Shown one piece after another: positions 35,676 through 43,484 of a stretch of DNA of 64,000 bases. A program made the translations under genes and the position numbers. The stretch lies in contig NZ_CAAHFH010000001.1 in the NCBI RefSeq assembly GCF_900890705.1, positions 2,356,001-2,420,000 on the forward strand, read 5' to 3'. How positions within the stretch are numbered: position 1 is the stretch's first letter; every line of letters begins with the position of its first letter. The notes beneath the pieces were generated by a model. That model saw nothing but the letters and a program-made list of their open reading frames with translations. It had not been told where the DNA came from and did no database searches. This stretch comes from Pontiella sulfatireligans. Lineage in GTDB: Bacteria; Verrucomicrobiota; Kiritimatiellia; Kiritimatiellales; Pontiellaceae.

Positions 35676-35717
35676 CATTCGCATCAGACGTTGATAACAC
35701 AAAGAAGGATCATCGAA

Positions 35718-37259
35718 ATGAAATCAAAAACCACCGCTCTTTTCGCCGCGCTCTTCTGCTTCACGATGGCTGCCACCAGCGGTCAGGCCGCAGAACAGCC
35801 CAACATCCTTTATCTGGTGGTCGACGATCTGAACCGGGGCGATCTGGGCTGTTACGGCGGAACCATTCCGACTCCTCATATCGACCAGCTCGCCCGCGAA
35901 GGCGTCCGCTTTACCTCCTGCTATGCCACCTCGGCCGTCTGCACCCCCTCTCGCTACAACCTCCTCACCGGTCAGTATGCCTCCCGCTCGAAATGGTTGC
36001 GCGAAAACGAATGCCCCGACACGACGAACGCGTTCATCCGCTGGAACACCAATCTGGAGCCGGGCGACGAAACACTGGCCACTTTCCTCAACGACTACGA
36101 CACCGGGTATGTCGGCAAATGGCATAACGGCCTGCCGGTTCTTCGCCATATCCCGGCCGTCTCCGAACCGCAGGATCCGGAAATGGCGGATCACTACATC
36201 GAAAACCAGAAAATCGCCTGCCGCTTCGTCGAAAAAACAGCCGGATTCGACGAGGCCCGCGCAGTGTACCTGACCAACGTCTCCTGGCTTCCGCTTTCAC
36301 AACGACTGATGACCCATCATCAGCACTGGCTGACCTATCACGCCGTTTCCTATCTGAAAAGCACAACCCCGTCCAAACCGTTCCTGCTCTACATGGCCAC
36401 CACCCTGCCGCATCTCCCCAGTGCCATGGATGCACTCAACTGCGATCCGCGCGCCTCCTTACTGGGCTATCGCGATGAACATCTCAACATCCAGCCCTCT
36501 TACGCCAACCTCAAAGAACGGGTCGCCCAGGCCGGACCGTTTCAGGACGAAGAAGCCGAAGGCAGCTATGCGGCTACCATCTGGCTGGACGACGCCGTAG
36601 GCCGGATTCTTCAGGAACTGGAGGAAAACGGACAGGCCGACAACACGATCGTTGTGCTGGTCAGCGATCATGAGCTACATGAAAAAATGACCTGCAACAT
36701 GGGGAAAACCACGCTGATCATCCGGGCTCCCGGCATTAAGCCGGCCGTTGTAGACACGCTGGTCAGCACAGTCGACATTGTCCCGACCCTCATGGATTTA
36801 TGCGGAAAAAAAGTTGCCCCCGAACAGTTTGACGGACGCAGCTTTTCCGCCGCACTGCACGGCAATCCCGCAGAAATACAGGATGCCGTTTATCAGGAAA
36901 TCACCTACACCCGGGCCGTTACCACAAAACAGTGGAAATACATCGCCACCCGCTTCCCGGAAGAGATTCAGGCAAAAATCACGCCGGACAACCGGCGCGA
37001 CTTTAATCAGGAAGGAACCACCTATTCAGTCGGGGACAGCAATCTTGCCCGGGTGCGATACAACTCAGACAAAAAATTTCCGGGCTACTACGACGACGAT
37101 CAGCTCTACAACCTGACAGAGGATCCAAACGAACAAACCAATCTGGCCCAGAAACCGGAATACGCCGGAGTCCTTGCCGAAATGAAGAAAAAACTTCGCA
37201 CCTACAGCCTGGATCTTCCCCATCAGTTTGCAGAGTTCACAGACTCCGACTTGCAGTAA
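35718..37259 (+). CDS. S1-family sulfatase, exported (CTPSR active site)
   Basis: The 513-residue sulfatase has a signal peptide (about 1-25, SGQAAEQ). The metal site is PNILYLVVDDLNRGDLGCYG. The formylglycine signature is CTPSRYNLLTG (Cys about 75), the classical C-x-P-S-R form. Later motifs are VGKWHNG, KPFLLYMATTLPHLP, IVVLVSDHELHEKM and STVDIVPTLMDLCG. The C-terminal DDQLYNLTEDPNEQTNLA is usual. ATG 35718 follows AAGGATC; an upstream ATG is unlikely. It is 78 bp after the GH130 gene across a stem-loop, so it may be a weaker-expressed last gene of the operon. It works in the periplasm, presumably desulfating the glycan before import. Sequence-based subfamily was not assigned. Confidence 0.92.
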   Translation: MKSKTTALFAALFCFTMAATSGQAAEQPNILYLVVDDLNRGDLGCYGGTIPTPHIDQLAREGVRFTSCYATSAVCTPSRYNLLTGQYASRSKWLRENECPDTTNAFIRWNTNLEPGDETLATFLNDYDTGYVGKWHNGLPVLRHIPAVSEPQDPEMADHYIENQKIACRFVEKTAGFDEARAVYLTNVSWLPLSQRLMTHHQHWLTYHAVSYLKSTTPSKPFLLYMATTLPHLPSAMDALNCDPRASLLGYRDEHLNIQPSYANLKERVAQAGPFQDEEAEGSYAATIWLDDAVGRILQELEENGQADNTIVVLVSDHELHEKMTCNMGKTTLIIRAPGIKPAVVDTLVSTVDIVPTLMDLCGKKVAPEQFDGRSFSAALHGNPAEIQDAVYQEITYTRAVTTKQWKYIATRFPEEIQAKITPDNRRDFNQEGTTYSVGDSNLARVRYNSDKKFPGYYDDDQLYNLTEDPNEQTNLAQKPEYAGVLAEMKKKLRTYSLDLPHQFAEFTDSDLQ

Positions 37260-37269
37260 CGGAAGTGAT

Positions 37270-37287
37270 CGGCCTGATGACAGGCCG
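37270..37287 (+). terminator. Short stem-loop after sulfatase
   Basis: CGGCCTG and CAGGCCG pair around ATGA, 10 bp after the stop codon. No T-run follows; it is a weak terminator candidate that closes the plus-strand operon. Confidence 0.35.
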
Positions 37288-37488
37288 AAATACAGGCTCA
37301 ACATCCCCAACTGGAAAACGCTGCTAACGGGCGTTAAACCTGATATAGAACTGGGGTTTGAGTTCTGCCACCCTTTCCGGTGCCCGGAGGAGTGAAACCT
37401 CCTCCTTATACTCCTGTGCCACCTCACCGTCTGCGGTTTCGGCAACATCACCAACAATCACATGATTGTCGTGACAGTGCTTTTAGTA
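37288..37488 (-). other. Gap between convergent genes with an unplaced reading frame
   Basis: A minus-strand frame ending at 37,324 can be read for about 45 codons (VAETADGEVAQEYKEE, then LKPQFYIRFNAR) with good codon character. It has no start codon and no recognisable family, so it may be the end of a lost gene. Confidence 0.3.
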
Positions 37489-37776
37489 TTACTTCTTGGG
37501 ACTGCAATAAACACAATCACCAGTTCCCTTGCATTTAGAGCAATTGACTTTTTCTTTACCTTTGGCCACCTTTCCCGACCCTTGGTATGTGGCACAGGTT
37601 CGTATGCCGCCACCAAAGCCGTTGACTTTATACCTGCCTTTTCCGCGGCAATATTTTCCATAGCATTTTATCCAGCGTGTTTCATATGAGCTCCCTTTCC
37701 CGTTACAACTTATGCAACGACCGCTTCCGTTGCATTTTTCACAGGGAGTGTCGCCTCCGGAAAATTTGTTTTTCAC
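37489..37776 (-). CDS. CxxCxGxG zinc-motif small protein
   Basis: The 95-residue protein has DnaJ-type zinc-finger repeats: CEKCNGSGRC, CISCNGKGS, CYGKYCRGKG and CSKCKGTGDCVYC. The fourth half-site is partly changed (CATYQGSG). In DnaJ such repeats bind two zinc ions and aid disulfide or client handling, but there is no J domain here. It starts with GTG at 37776, overlapping the stop of the upstream gene (GTGA), so it is translationally coupled to it. The function is unknown. A related 52-residue protein lies at 43,326. Confidence 0.7.
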   Translation of the reverse strand: MKNKFSGGDTPCEKCNGSGRCISCNGKGSSYETRWIKCYGKYCRGKGRYKVNGFGGGIRTCATYQGSGKVAKGKEKVNCSKCKGTGDCVYCSPKK

Positions 37777-38261
37777 CAGTGCTGCATATTGATCGGGATG
37801 CTGTTGTGTCCATAAACTTTATCTTGGCGAGGCCAATCCGAGAGGATCATGGAGTCCGAGCGGTTATCTTTTTTCCCATCCCATGAATATTGCAATTGGT
37901 TGAGTATTTTAGTGGTTCCCGGGTTGGAGTATCTTTCGGCCTTATAGTTGTTTCGAGGGGATGAAACCCGGCTTTTTACCTCATCGGCAGCAGGGTAAGA
38001 TCGTGTGAGAGCGGGTCCAAATAAGTTCTTGGATAAGTTGTATAATCCTTCTTTTTCACCATGGATCGACTGGAAGCTAATCTCCCAAAGCTTTTCACCA
38101 AGAAAGCGAATTTTAATATTCTGGACACGAACCCTTCCATATATAATTTGTCCCCGAATTTCAGAGGTGTGAATGTGCCAAGCTCCTCTCCAGTGATCAT
38201 CAACCAGAGTCATGGTATACCCATTGTTGCTTAGAATTTTGTTAACTTCATCGCCGTGCAT
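37773..38261 (-). CDS. Hypothetical protein coupled to a zinc-motif protein
   Basis: The 162-residue protein is not recognised. It starts MHGDEVNKILSNNGYTMTL. The preceding in-frame codons (DFLKGLQWG) fit a longer original N-terminus of the type LQWGMxxDEV found in several exported bacterial proteins, so the 5' part may have been lost where it meets the mutarotase pseudogene at 38,279. The C-terminal half is rich in Asn, Ser and charged residues. It ends 4 bp into the next gene. No membrane segment is visible. This could be a damaged gene. Confidence 0.5.
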   Translation of the reverse strand: MHGDEVNKILSNNGYTMTLVDDHWRGAWHIHTSEIRGQIIYGRVRVQNIKIRFLGEKLWEISFQSIHGEKEGLYNLSKNLFGPALTRSYPAADEVKSRVSSPRNNYKAERYSNPGTTKILNQLQYSWDGKKDNRSDSMILSDWPRQDKVYGHNSIPINMQHW

Positions 38262-38278
38262 CCCCCACTGGAGACCTT

Positions 38279-38739
38279 TTAGGAAATCTGTTTGCCATTT
38301 GAAATCAGAACTTCCGGTTGCAGATGCTTAATCCACTCCATCTGCAACCAGCTGTTTCCGTCTTGCGCCGCACGAGGATGGGCAACAAGCAACGGCTTCA
38401 ACGCCTCTGTCTGCTCAACCAACTCAAACGCCTTTACCGCATCCAGATAGCTCGATCCATCATAGTCAAAATAGACCATAAAACAGAGCTTCCCCTGAAC
38501 TTCTGTAGAAAAAAACTGAGGTTGGTAATGTCCTCTTTCTTGAATGCTTTAATTGCCTTCTTTTCATTCAGCGTTTTCAGTGCAGATTGCAGGGCCTCGA
38601 CCCGCCCATCTTTCGCCGAGGCAAATAACATGACGTGCGTCTGCCTGCCTGAGAGAAGATAATTTTCATACGGAGACAATGCGCTCACTGATAGACAGGC
38701 GAGCACGGAAGACAAAATAATTCCCATTTTAAATTTCAC
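38279..38739 (-). pseudogene. Exported L-rhamnose mutarotase-like gene with a frameshift
   Basis: The first frame gives a signal peptide (MGIILSSVLACLSVSA), then THVMLFASAKDGRVEALQSA and DITNLSFFLQKF, matching the start of the RhaM family. After one missing base near 38,475, next to a T-run, the frame continues GKLCFMVYFDYDGSSYLDAV, AHPRAAQD and SWLQMEWIKH, the rest of the same fold. RhaM interconverts anomers of L-rhamnose in the cytoplasm; an exported version is unusual. The frameshift could be a real mutation or a sequencing error. It is 25 bp after the sugar porter stop, in the same direction. Confidence 0.7.
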
Positions 38740-38764
38740 AATAACGCTCCTTCTCTGTTTCGAA

Positions 38765-40165
38765 TTAATGCTTAATAAACTCCTGCTCCAGCTCCTCGAT
38801 CGTGCAACCCTTGGTTTCCGGCAACTTGAAGATATAGAACGGAATGGAAATCAGAACAATGGCCGCAAAGACATAGAAGATATAACCGGTCGGCATAGTT
38901 GCATCCATAACTGGAAACAACTGAGCAACGGAAGCACTGGTTACCCAGATGGCAATGCTGGCAAACGAAATCGCCATACCGCGAATCCGGTTTGGAAAGA
39001 CCTCGGAGATAAACACAAACTTCACCGGACCAATCGCGCAAGCAAAGAAAGCGATAAACGCATTCACGGCAATCACAATCGGCATCCCCATGCTGTTTTG
39101 AAGGAACAGAGTGCCAATGACAATGTGCGAAATCAGTGCGCCGACAGAACCGATAATCAACAGCTTTTTCCGGCCAAGAATATCCATAAAGAACAGAGCA
39201 AATACCGTCGCAACCATATTCACAATTCCAATCGACAGTGAGCTGCCCAAAGCGTCCCCCTGAGTAAATCCAGCCGTTTCAAAAATATTCGGGGCATAAT
39301 ACAACACCGCCGCAATCCCGCAGGCTTCGGCAAAAAAACAGACCAGCATGGAAAGAACCAGTGGCCGACACAGTTTGGCGGTAAAGAGGTCCCACACATG
39401 AACATCGCTTTCCTGGCCGATTGCAGTCTGGATCTCATTGCTCACTGCTGCCCCGCGTTCGACTCCATTAATACGTTGCAAAACCCTCAGGGCTTTGTCT
39501 GTGAAACCTTTTTTTGACAACCAACGGGGTGTTTCCGGAAGAAATGCAGTACACAACAAAAGAAGAATGCCCGGAATCGCTTCAGCTGCAAACATCGCTC
39601 GCCAGTGCTGGTCTACCGCAAACCACTTCCAAAACGAGGACATTGACTTTGCATCTACATTCGCTTCTGCAAACCTAAAAATTTTCCAGTTAACAAGCAG
39701 GCAGATTACAATCCCGGCTGTAATGGTGAACTGATAGAGTGTCACTAACCCGCCCCGGTATTTTTCCGGAGCCACTTCTGAAATGTAAAGCGGGCAAACC
39801 ATAGTAGCGGCCCCAATCCCGAGTCCGCCGATCAAACGGGCGACAATCAGCTGAACCGCGCTACCGGACAACCCGCTCCATATCGCAGAAATGAAGATCA
39901 AAATGGAGGAAAGAATAATAAGCGCCTTTCGTCCAAATTTATCGGCAATGAATCCGGAACAAAACGAGCCAAGCCCGCAGCCAATCAGGACACTGCTGAC
40001 AAAAAACCCGGTCTGCCCCGGCGTAAACTGAAAAAGCTCCGTCACCGCAGAAGTCGTCCCCGACACAACAACCACATCATATCCGAAGAGAATGCCTCCG
40101 GCACCGGCCACTACGCAGATAAACCATAAATAAAGACTAGGACTGGCTGTTTTTACCTCACTCAT
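38765..40165 (-). CDS. MFS sugar porter (sugar:H+ symporter)
   Basis: The 466-residue, 12-helix protein has all sugar-porter signatures: [20 protein letters not shown], the central [11 protein letters not shown], the second-half [10 protein letters not shown] and the C-terminal [26 protein letters not shown] is also typical. These carriers import pentoses or hexoses (xylose, galactose, glucose). The substrate is not defined here, but a rhamnose-mutarotase-like gene lies just downstream, so a deoxyhexose is possible. ATG 40165 has AAGGAGAT upstream. The stop of a gene remnant overlaps its start (TAATG), which means a larger operon was cut by the IS4 element inserted about 190 bp upstream. Confidence 0.93.
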   Translation of the reverse strand: MSEVKTASPSLYLWFICVVAGAGGILFGYDVVVVSGTTSAVTELFQFTPGQTGFFVSSVLIGCGLGSFCSGFIADKFGRKALIILSSILIFISAIWSGLSGSAVQLIVARLIGGLGIGAATMVCPLYISEVAPEKYRGGLVTLYQFTITAGIVICLLVNWKIFRFAEANVDAKSMSSFWKWFAVDQHWRAMFAAEAIPGILLLLCTAFLPETPRWLSKKGFTDKALRVLQRINGVERGAAVSNEIQTAIGQESDVHVWDLFTAKLCRPLVLSMLVCFFAEACGIAAVLYYAPNIFETAGFTQGDALGSSLSIGIVNMVATVFALFFMDILGRKKLLIIGSVGALISHIVIGTLFLQNSMGMPIVIAVNAFIAFFACAIGPVKFVFISEVFPNRIRGMAISFASIAIWVTSASVAQLFPVMDATMPTGYIFYVFAAIVLISIPFYIFKLPETKGCTIEELEQEFIKH

Positions 40166-40300
40166 TAAACATCTCCTTTTGCCGCCTTGAGCAGCGCTTC
40201 AATATTACATGGCAGAATATCTGCATCAAACCATCTGGGCTCGGTATGCGTATCGATCCACTTTCCCATTTCAGCGATCGAAGATAGGAAGGGGGACGGC
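40165..40300 (-). pseudogene. C-terminal remnant of an unknown gene
   Basis: A minus-strand frame without start codon gives about 44 residues (IAEMGKWIDTHTEPRWFDAD, then [13 protein letters not shown]) and stops in a TAATG overlap with the sugar porter start, the usual sign of an operon partner. Its 5' part is missing on the side of the IS4 element. The family is not recognised. Confidence 0.45.
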
Positions 40301-40354
40301 TTTTGCAACCAACAGCAACTGTTCGACTAACATTAGGACACTAGTGATTTATTA

Positions 40355-40371
40355 CACTGTCATCCCATAGA
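40355..40371 (+). repeat. IS4-family left terminal inverted repeat
   Basis: CACTGTCATCCCATAGA; exact inverse of the right end at 41,798-41,814. Confidence 0.9.
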
Positions 40372-40422
40372 TTTTAAATAAAAAGGCTGGCTTGTGAGCT
40401 CTAAATCCTCCACTCGGAGGGT

Positions 40423-41667
40423 ATGAAAAAACAGAGACAAAAACACAAACCAGCCGGACATAGGTATACAACCTTGAAGCAATTGTGCAATCTGATTCCC
40501 GGACACATGGTCACGAACCTTGCGAAGAAGCATGGCGTCGATGCCCGAAGCCGGACGTACACGCCATGGAGCCATGTGGTTTCGCTGCTTTATGCCCACT
40601 TTGCTCATGCGCTCGGGCTTAACGATGTATGCGACGCGCTCCAGATGAATGCGGCGGCGCTCTCCACCATCCGCGGTGCGGTTCCACCGTCCCGCAACAA
40701 CCTGAGCCATGCGAATCAAGTGCGCGACGCGAACATGGCCGAAGAGCTTTATTGGAGCATGATGAAGCATCTGATGGACACGGTGCCTGGTTTTGCGAAG
40801 GGAAAGGTGCGTAGTGGATACCTCCGTCGCTTCAGCAAGGCGATCCATGCGCTCGATTCGACCACGATACAGCTGGTGGCCAATAGCATGGACTGGGCAA
40901 AGCACCGCCGCCGCAAGGCCGCCGCGAAGTGCCACATGCGTCTGGACCTGCAAAGCTTCCTTCCACGATGTGCCATTGTCGACACGGCAAAACACCATGA
41001 CAGCCGCAAGACCTTGAGCTTGTGTGCCGACCTTGAAGCCGGAGAAATCGTTGTATTCGACAAGGCTTATATCAAATTCAAGCATCTCTTTGAGCTAACG
41101 GAGCGCGGCATTAATTGGGCGGGTCGAGCGAAAGACAACATGCAGTACACGGTGATGCGCTCCCTCGAAACGACTAAAAACAAGCGCATCCTTCGCGACG
41201 AAGTCATCGAGCTGATGCTCGAAAAATCGAAGAAGGCCTACCCGTGCGAGTTGCGCCGCGTTGTAGCCCTCGTGGAGATCAACGGCAAGGATGTCGAAAT
41301 GGTCTTCCTGACCAACCATCTGGAGTGGAGCGCGTGGACGGTCGCGGAGCTCTACCGCTGCCGGTGGGATATCGAGGTGTTCTTTAAGGAAATCAAACAG
41401 ACGCTCCAGCTCTCCGACTTTCTCGGCTACAGCGCTAATGCCGTACGCTGGCAGGTATGGACCGGGCTGCTCGTCCATCTGCTGATGCGCTGTCTCAAAT
41501 TCATGCACGGATGGGATCACAGCTTCAAGCGCCTGTTCACCGTCGTAAGGGTCTCGCTTTGGCGTCGCTGGAACCTGCCCGCCTTGCTGGAATCCTATGG
41601 GACAGCCAAACCACCCGGTCGCATCCGAGGAGCACCGGAACAGGCGTATCTGCCGGGGTTCATCTAA
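40423..41667 (+). CDS. IS4-family transposase
   Basis: The 414-residue DDE transposase has an N-terminal domain (LKQLCNLIPGHMVTNLAKKH). The first catalytic Asp is in HALDSTTIQL, the second in VVFDKAYIKF. The IS4 signature Y-x2-R-x3-E-x6-K is in YRCRWDIEVFFKEIKQ. GGAGGGT stands directly before ATG 40423. The length is normal and the frame intact, so the element may still be active. The C-terminal tail (LPGFI) is usual for this group. Confidence 0.95.
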   Translation: MKKQRQKHKPAGHRYTTLKQLCNLIPGHMVTNLAKKHGVDARSRTYTPWSHVVSLLYAHFAHALGLNDVCDALQMNAAALSTIRGAVPPSRNNLSHANQVRDANMAEELYWSMMKHLMDTVPGFAKGKVRSGYLRRFSKAIHALDSTTIQLVANSMDWAKHRRRKAAAKCHMRLDLQSFLPRCAIVDTAKHHDSRKTLSLCADLEAGEIVVFDKAYIKFKHLFELTERGINWAGRAKDNMQYTVMRSLETTKNKRILRDEVIELMLEKSKKAYPCELRRVVALVEINGKDVEMVFLTNHLEWSAWTVAELYRCRWDIEVFFKEIKQTLQLSDFLGYSANAVRWQVWTGLLVHLLMRCLKFMHGWDHSFKRLFTVVRVSLWRRWNLPALLESYGTAKPPGRIRGAPEQAYLPGFI

Positions 41668-41797
41668 ATGCTGTGGGACAGCCAACTGTTTAAAACGGGG
41701 AATCATCATTACTCTTCAACAAAAAATCGGAATCGACTAAATAAACTAAACATCAGAAACCTTAACAAAAACGGGAGCTGACACTCCGTTAGCGTCC
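41668..41797. other. IS4 3' noncoding end
   Basis: AT-rich stretch between the transposase stop and the right inverted repeat. No gene is seen. Confidence 0.6.
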
Positions 41798-41814
41798 TCT
41801 ATGGGATGACAGTG
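41798..41814 (-). repeat. IS4-family right terminal inverted repeat
   Basis: TCTATGGGATGACAGTG, exact inverse of 40,355-40,371. The ATG at 41,806, start of the next gene's reading frame, lies within it. Confidence 0.9.
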
Positions 41815-42237
41815 AAACAGAATGACTATGTAAAAGCATGCCTCGACCAGCTCATCCCCCAGCTGACGGGGTTGACCATCACCGGGGGCGTTGCTGACGA
41901 CTCCGGCGAATACTTCGGCTTCACCGTCAAGGGCAAGCAGAACGGCAAGGCGGTTGAGAAAACCGTGTTTGTGATGGCCGACGCGGAATGCAACGGGCCC
42001 GGCTTCCTCGAAATTAATGATGGTGTCGAGCCCGAACCGCAGGCCTACAGCGAGTGGTGCCCCAACTGCTCCACCGAGGTGGCGTATAAGGAGAACCAGC
42101 CATTCCCCTGCACAACCTGCGGCGAGATCCTGTTCCCGTGCGCCGCTTGCTACATGGCGAACGGGAACGAATATGCCCTGTGCGACCAATGCCCGTGGGA
42201 GACCAAGGGGAAGGAGGCTATGTCATGTGCGAAGTAA
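41806..42237 (+). CDS. Hypothetical zinc-ribbon protein, start codon inside the IS end
   Basis: The 143-residue protein is of unknown function. The first 70 residues (KACLDQLIPQLTGLTITGG, FVMADAECNGPGFLEI) look like a compact alpha/beta domain. The second half holds zinc-ribbon pairs: WCPNCSTEV, CTTCGEILFPCAACY and CDQCPW. Its only ATG is in the IS4 right inverted repeat; a GTG six bases later could be the native start, or the true 5' end was removed by the IS. The last codons overlap the next gene (TAATG). This group of three genes resembles accessory genes on plasmids and integrative elements. Confidence 0.6.
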   Translation: MTVKQNDYVKACLDQLIPQLTGLTITGGVADDSGEYFGFTVKGKQNGKAVEKTVFVMADAECNGPGFLEINDGVEPEPQAYSEWCPNCSTEVAYKENQPFPCTTCGEILFPCAACYMANGNEYALCDQCPWETKGKEAMSCAK

Positions 42238-42512
42238 TGAAGCCCCTCTTCCCCCTCGGCCAACTTGTCGCCACACCCGGCGCGATCGCCGCGCTGGAGG
42301 AAAACGGAAAGGCATGCACCGAGTTTTTGGAGCGGCACGTTACCGGTGACTGGGGTGATCTGTGCGAAGAAGATAAGCAGGCGAATGTGGAAGCCATCGA
42401 GCAAGGGTTGCGGATTCTCTCTGCCTATAAACTGCCGGACGGAACTCGCATCTGGATCATCACGGAAGCTGACCGAAGCTCAACGTGTTGCTTATTACCG
42501 AGCGAATACTGA
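42237..42512 (+). CDS. Small plasmid/mobile-element-type protein (RILSAY...TEADRSSTCCLLPSEY)
   Basis: The 91-residue protein starts at ATG 42237, overlapping the previous stop. The sequence pattern (LGQLVATPGAIAALEENG; FLERHVTGDWGDLCEED; GLRILSAYKLPDGTRIWIIT; ADRSSTCCLLPSEY) is, to my recollection, that of a small conserved protein seen often next to plasmid replication and transfer genes in many bacteria, without a known function. It is likely soluble and cytoplasmic. It lies 15 bp upstream of the next gene. Confidence 0.7.
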   Translation: MKPLFPLGQLVATPGAIAALEENGKACTEFLERHVTGDWGDLCEEDKQANVEAIEQGLRILSAYKLPDGTRIWIITEADRSSTCCLLPSEY

Positions 42513-42526
42513 TAAAGGAGGTTGCT

Positions 42527-43120
42527 ATGTCTTACAGACACTGCACAGGATGCGGGCGGGGCTTTGAGCAAAAGGCATACCAAAGAGAGTCGTTCTGCGG
42601 CTCCTGCGGAGAGCCTTTGAAACGGGGGTTGCAACGCGACGCGCCGCTCGACATCCATCCCTACCCGGATAATCCCCCACCCAAGCTGAACGTCGAGATC
42701 AATGGTCTGCTCGACGAGCTCGGCGAATGTGCGAAAAAGCATCCCTTCTGGTTCTCAGCAGGGGCAGTGGCGGCCGGGGTCGGAGGCATCATGCTCGGCC
42801 CCGGTCTTGTGACGCTGGGACAGGGCGTGATGGCCATCGGCGGGATACTCATCGCCACCGGCATGCTGTCGGTGGTGTACACCGAAAAGGAGCAGGCCGA
42901 AAAGTGGATCTCCACCGGATTGCTGACACTCGTGGCCGGGGCCGGCATCGCCCTGGCCGGATTCGCGTTGACCACCGCCGGAGTCGTGGCGGTGGTCGCC
43001 GGTTCCGGGGTAGCCACCAAGGCAACCGTGGAAGAAGTCTTGCGGCGAAAGATAGAGAAGCAGATGCGCGAAAAGAGCATCTCCGAGCTGATCGGCATAT
43101 CCCGCCAGCTCAACGGTTGA
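42527..43120 (+). CDS. Zinc-ribbon membrane protein, hypothetical
   Basis: The 197-residue protein starts at ATG 42527 after a near-perfect ribosome site (AAAGGAGG). The N-terminus has a treble-clef-like zinc ribbon (CTGCGRGFEQ, then FCGSCGEPL). The middle has about four short Gly/Ala-rich hydrophobic segments (FSAGAVAAGVGGIMLGPGLV; MAIGGILIATGMLSVVY; LLTLVAGAGIALAGFAL; AGVVAVVAGSGVATKA). A basic helix ends the protein. No family is recognised. It belongs to the mobile-type trio behind the IS4 element. Confidence 0.6.
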   Translation: MSYRHCTGCGRGFEQKAYQRESFCGSCGEPLKRGLQRDAPLDIHPYPDNPPPKLNVEINGLLDELGECAKKHPFWFSAGAVAAGVGGIMLGPGLVTLGQGVMAIGGILIATGMLSVVYTEKEQAEKWISTGLLTLVAGAGIALAGFALTTAGVVAVVAGSGVATKATVEEVLRRKIEKQMREKSISELIGISRQLNG

Positions 43121-43325
43121 CCGTCCGGCTCAATACCGGGTCGTCAGTTCTTTATTAGATAGCTAAATATGCCTTATTTAAGTGTTACGTCCCTGCCTCG
43201 CAATAATCAATTCGTTCTCACATAGAACCTGTTTAAAAGAGCGGTAACTGCCGGGAGCTTTCAGCAGAAAAAGCTAGGCAGATGATGCAGAAATAAACTG
43301 CTTGAAACCCATAAGGAGTACGACC
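43121..43325. other. Spacer, no gene seen
   Basis: AT-rich stretch with no recognised reading frame between two plus-strand genes. It ends in AAGGAGTACGACC, the ribosome site of the microprotein. Confidence 0.5.
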
Positions 43326-43484
43326 ATGAAAAGAAAAACTATCACCCGCCTGCTGCTGGTCACCGCACTCGCCTGCAGCGCCGGCACGATGTTCAAATTC
43401 CGCTGCATGCACTGCAAAGGCACCGGCTTCCACGCCGGCACCAACATCGTTTGCATCTTCTGCTGCGGAAAGGGATATAAGTAG
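43326..43484 (+). CDS. 52-residue secreted CxxCxGxG microprotein
   Basis: ATG 43326 follows AAGGAGTACGACC. The protein has a short signal peptide (KRKTITRLLLVTALACSAG) and two DnaJ-like half-sites, CMHCKGTGFHAG and CIFCCGKGYK. That is enough for one zinc ion or two disulfides. It recalls the C-terminal part of the 95-residue protein at 37,489-37,776. It is probably exported. The function is unknown, and it is shorter than many gene finders report. Confidence 0.6.
   Translation: MKRKTITRLLLVTALACSAGTMFKFRCMHCKGTGFHAGTNIVCIFCCGKGYK

Larger units (their letters stand above)
40355..41814 (+). mobile_element. IS4-family insertion sequence
   Basis: A complete 1,460-bp element has perfect 17-bp terminal inverted repeats (CACTGTCATCCCATAGA at the left, its complement at 41,798-41,814) and one transposase gene. 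I see no target-site duplication at the outer edges (GATTTATTA on the left, AAACAGAATG on the right). Later rearrangement or recombination between two copies is therefore likely. Confidence 0.9.

Noticed and set aside
34437..35702. Minus-strand open frame of 421 codons opposite the GH130 gene
   Set aside because: It mirrors the GH130 coding frame. The GH130 protein has full family motifs, while the antisense product resembles nothing.
37324..37460. Minus-strand frame with QEYKEE and LKPQFYIRFNAR
   Set aside because: Codon usage looks real, but there is no start and no family, so it is described only as an unplaced frame.
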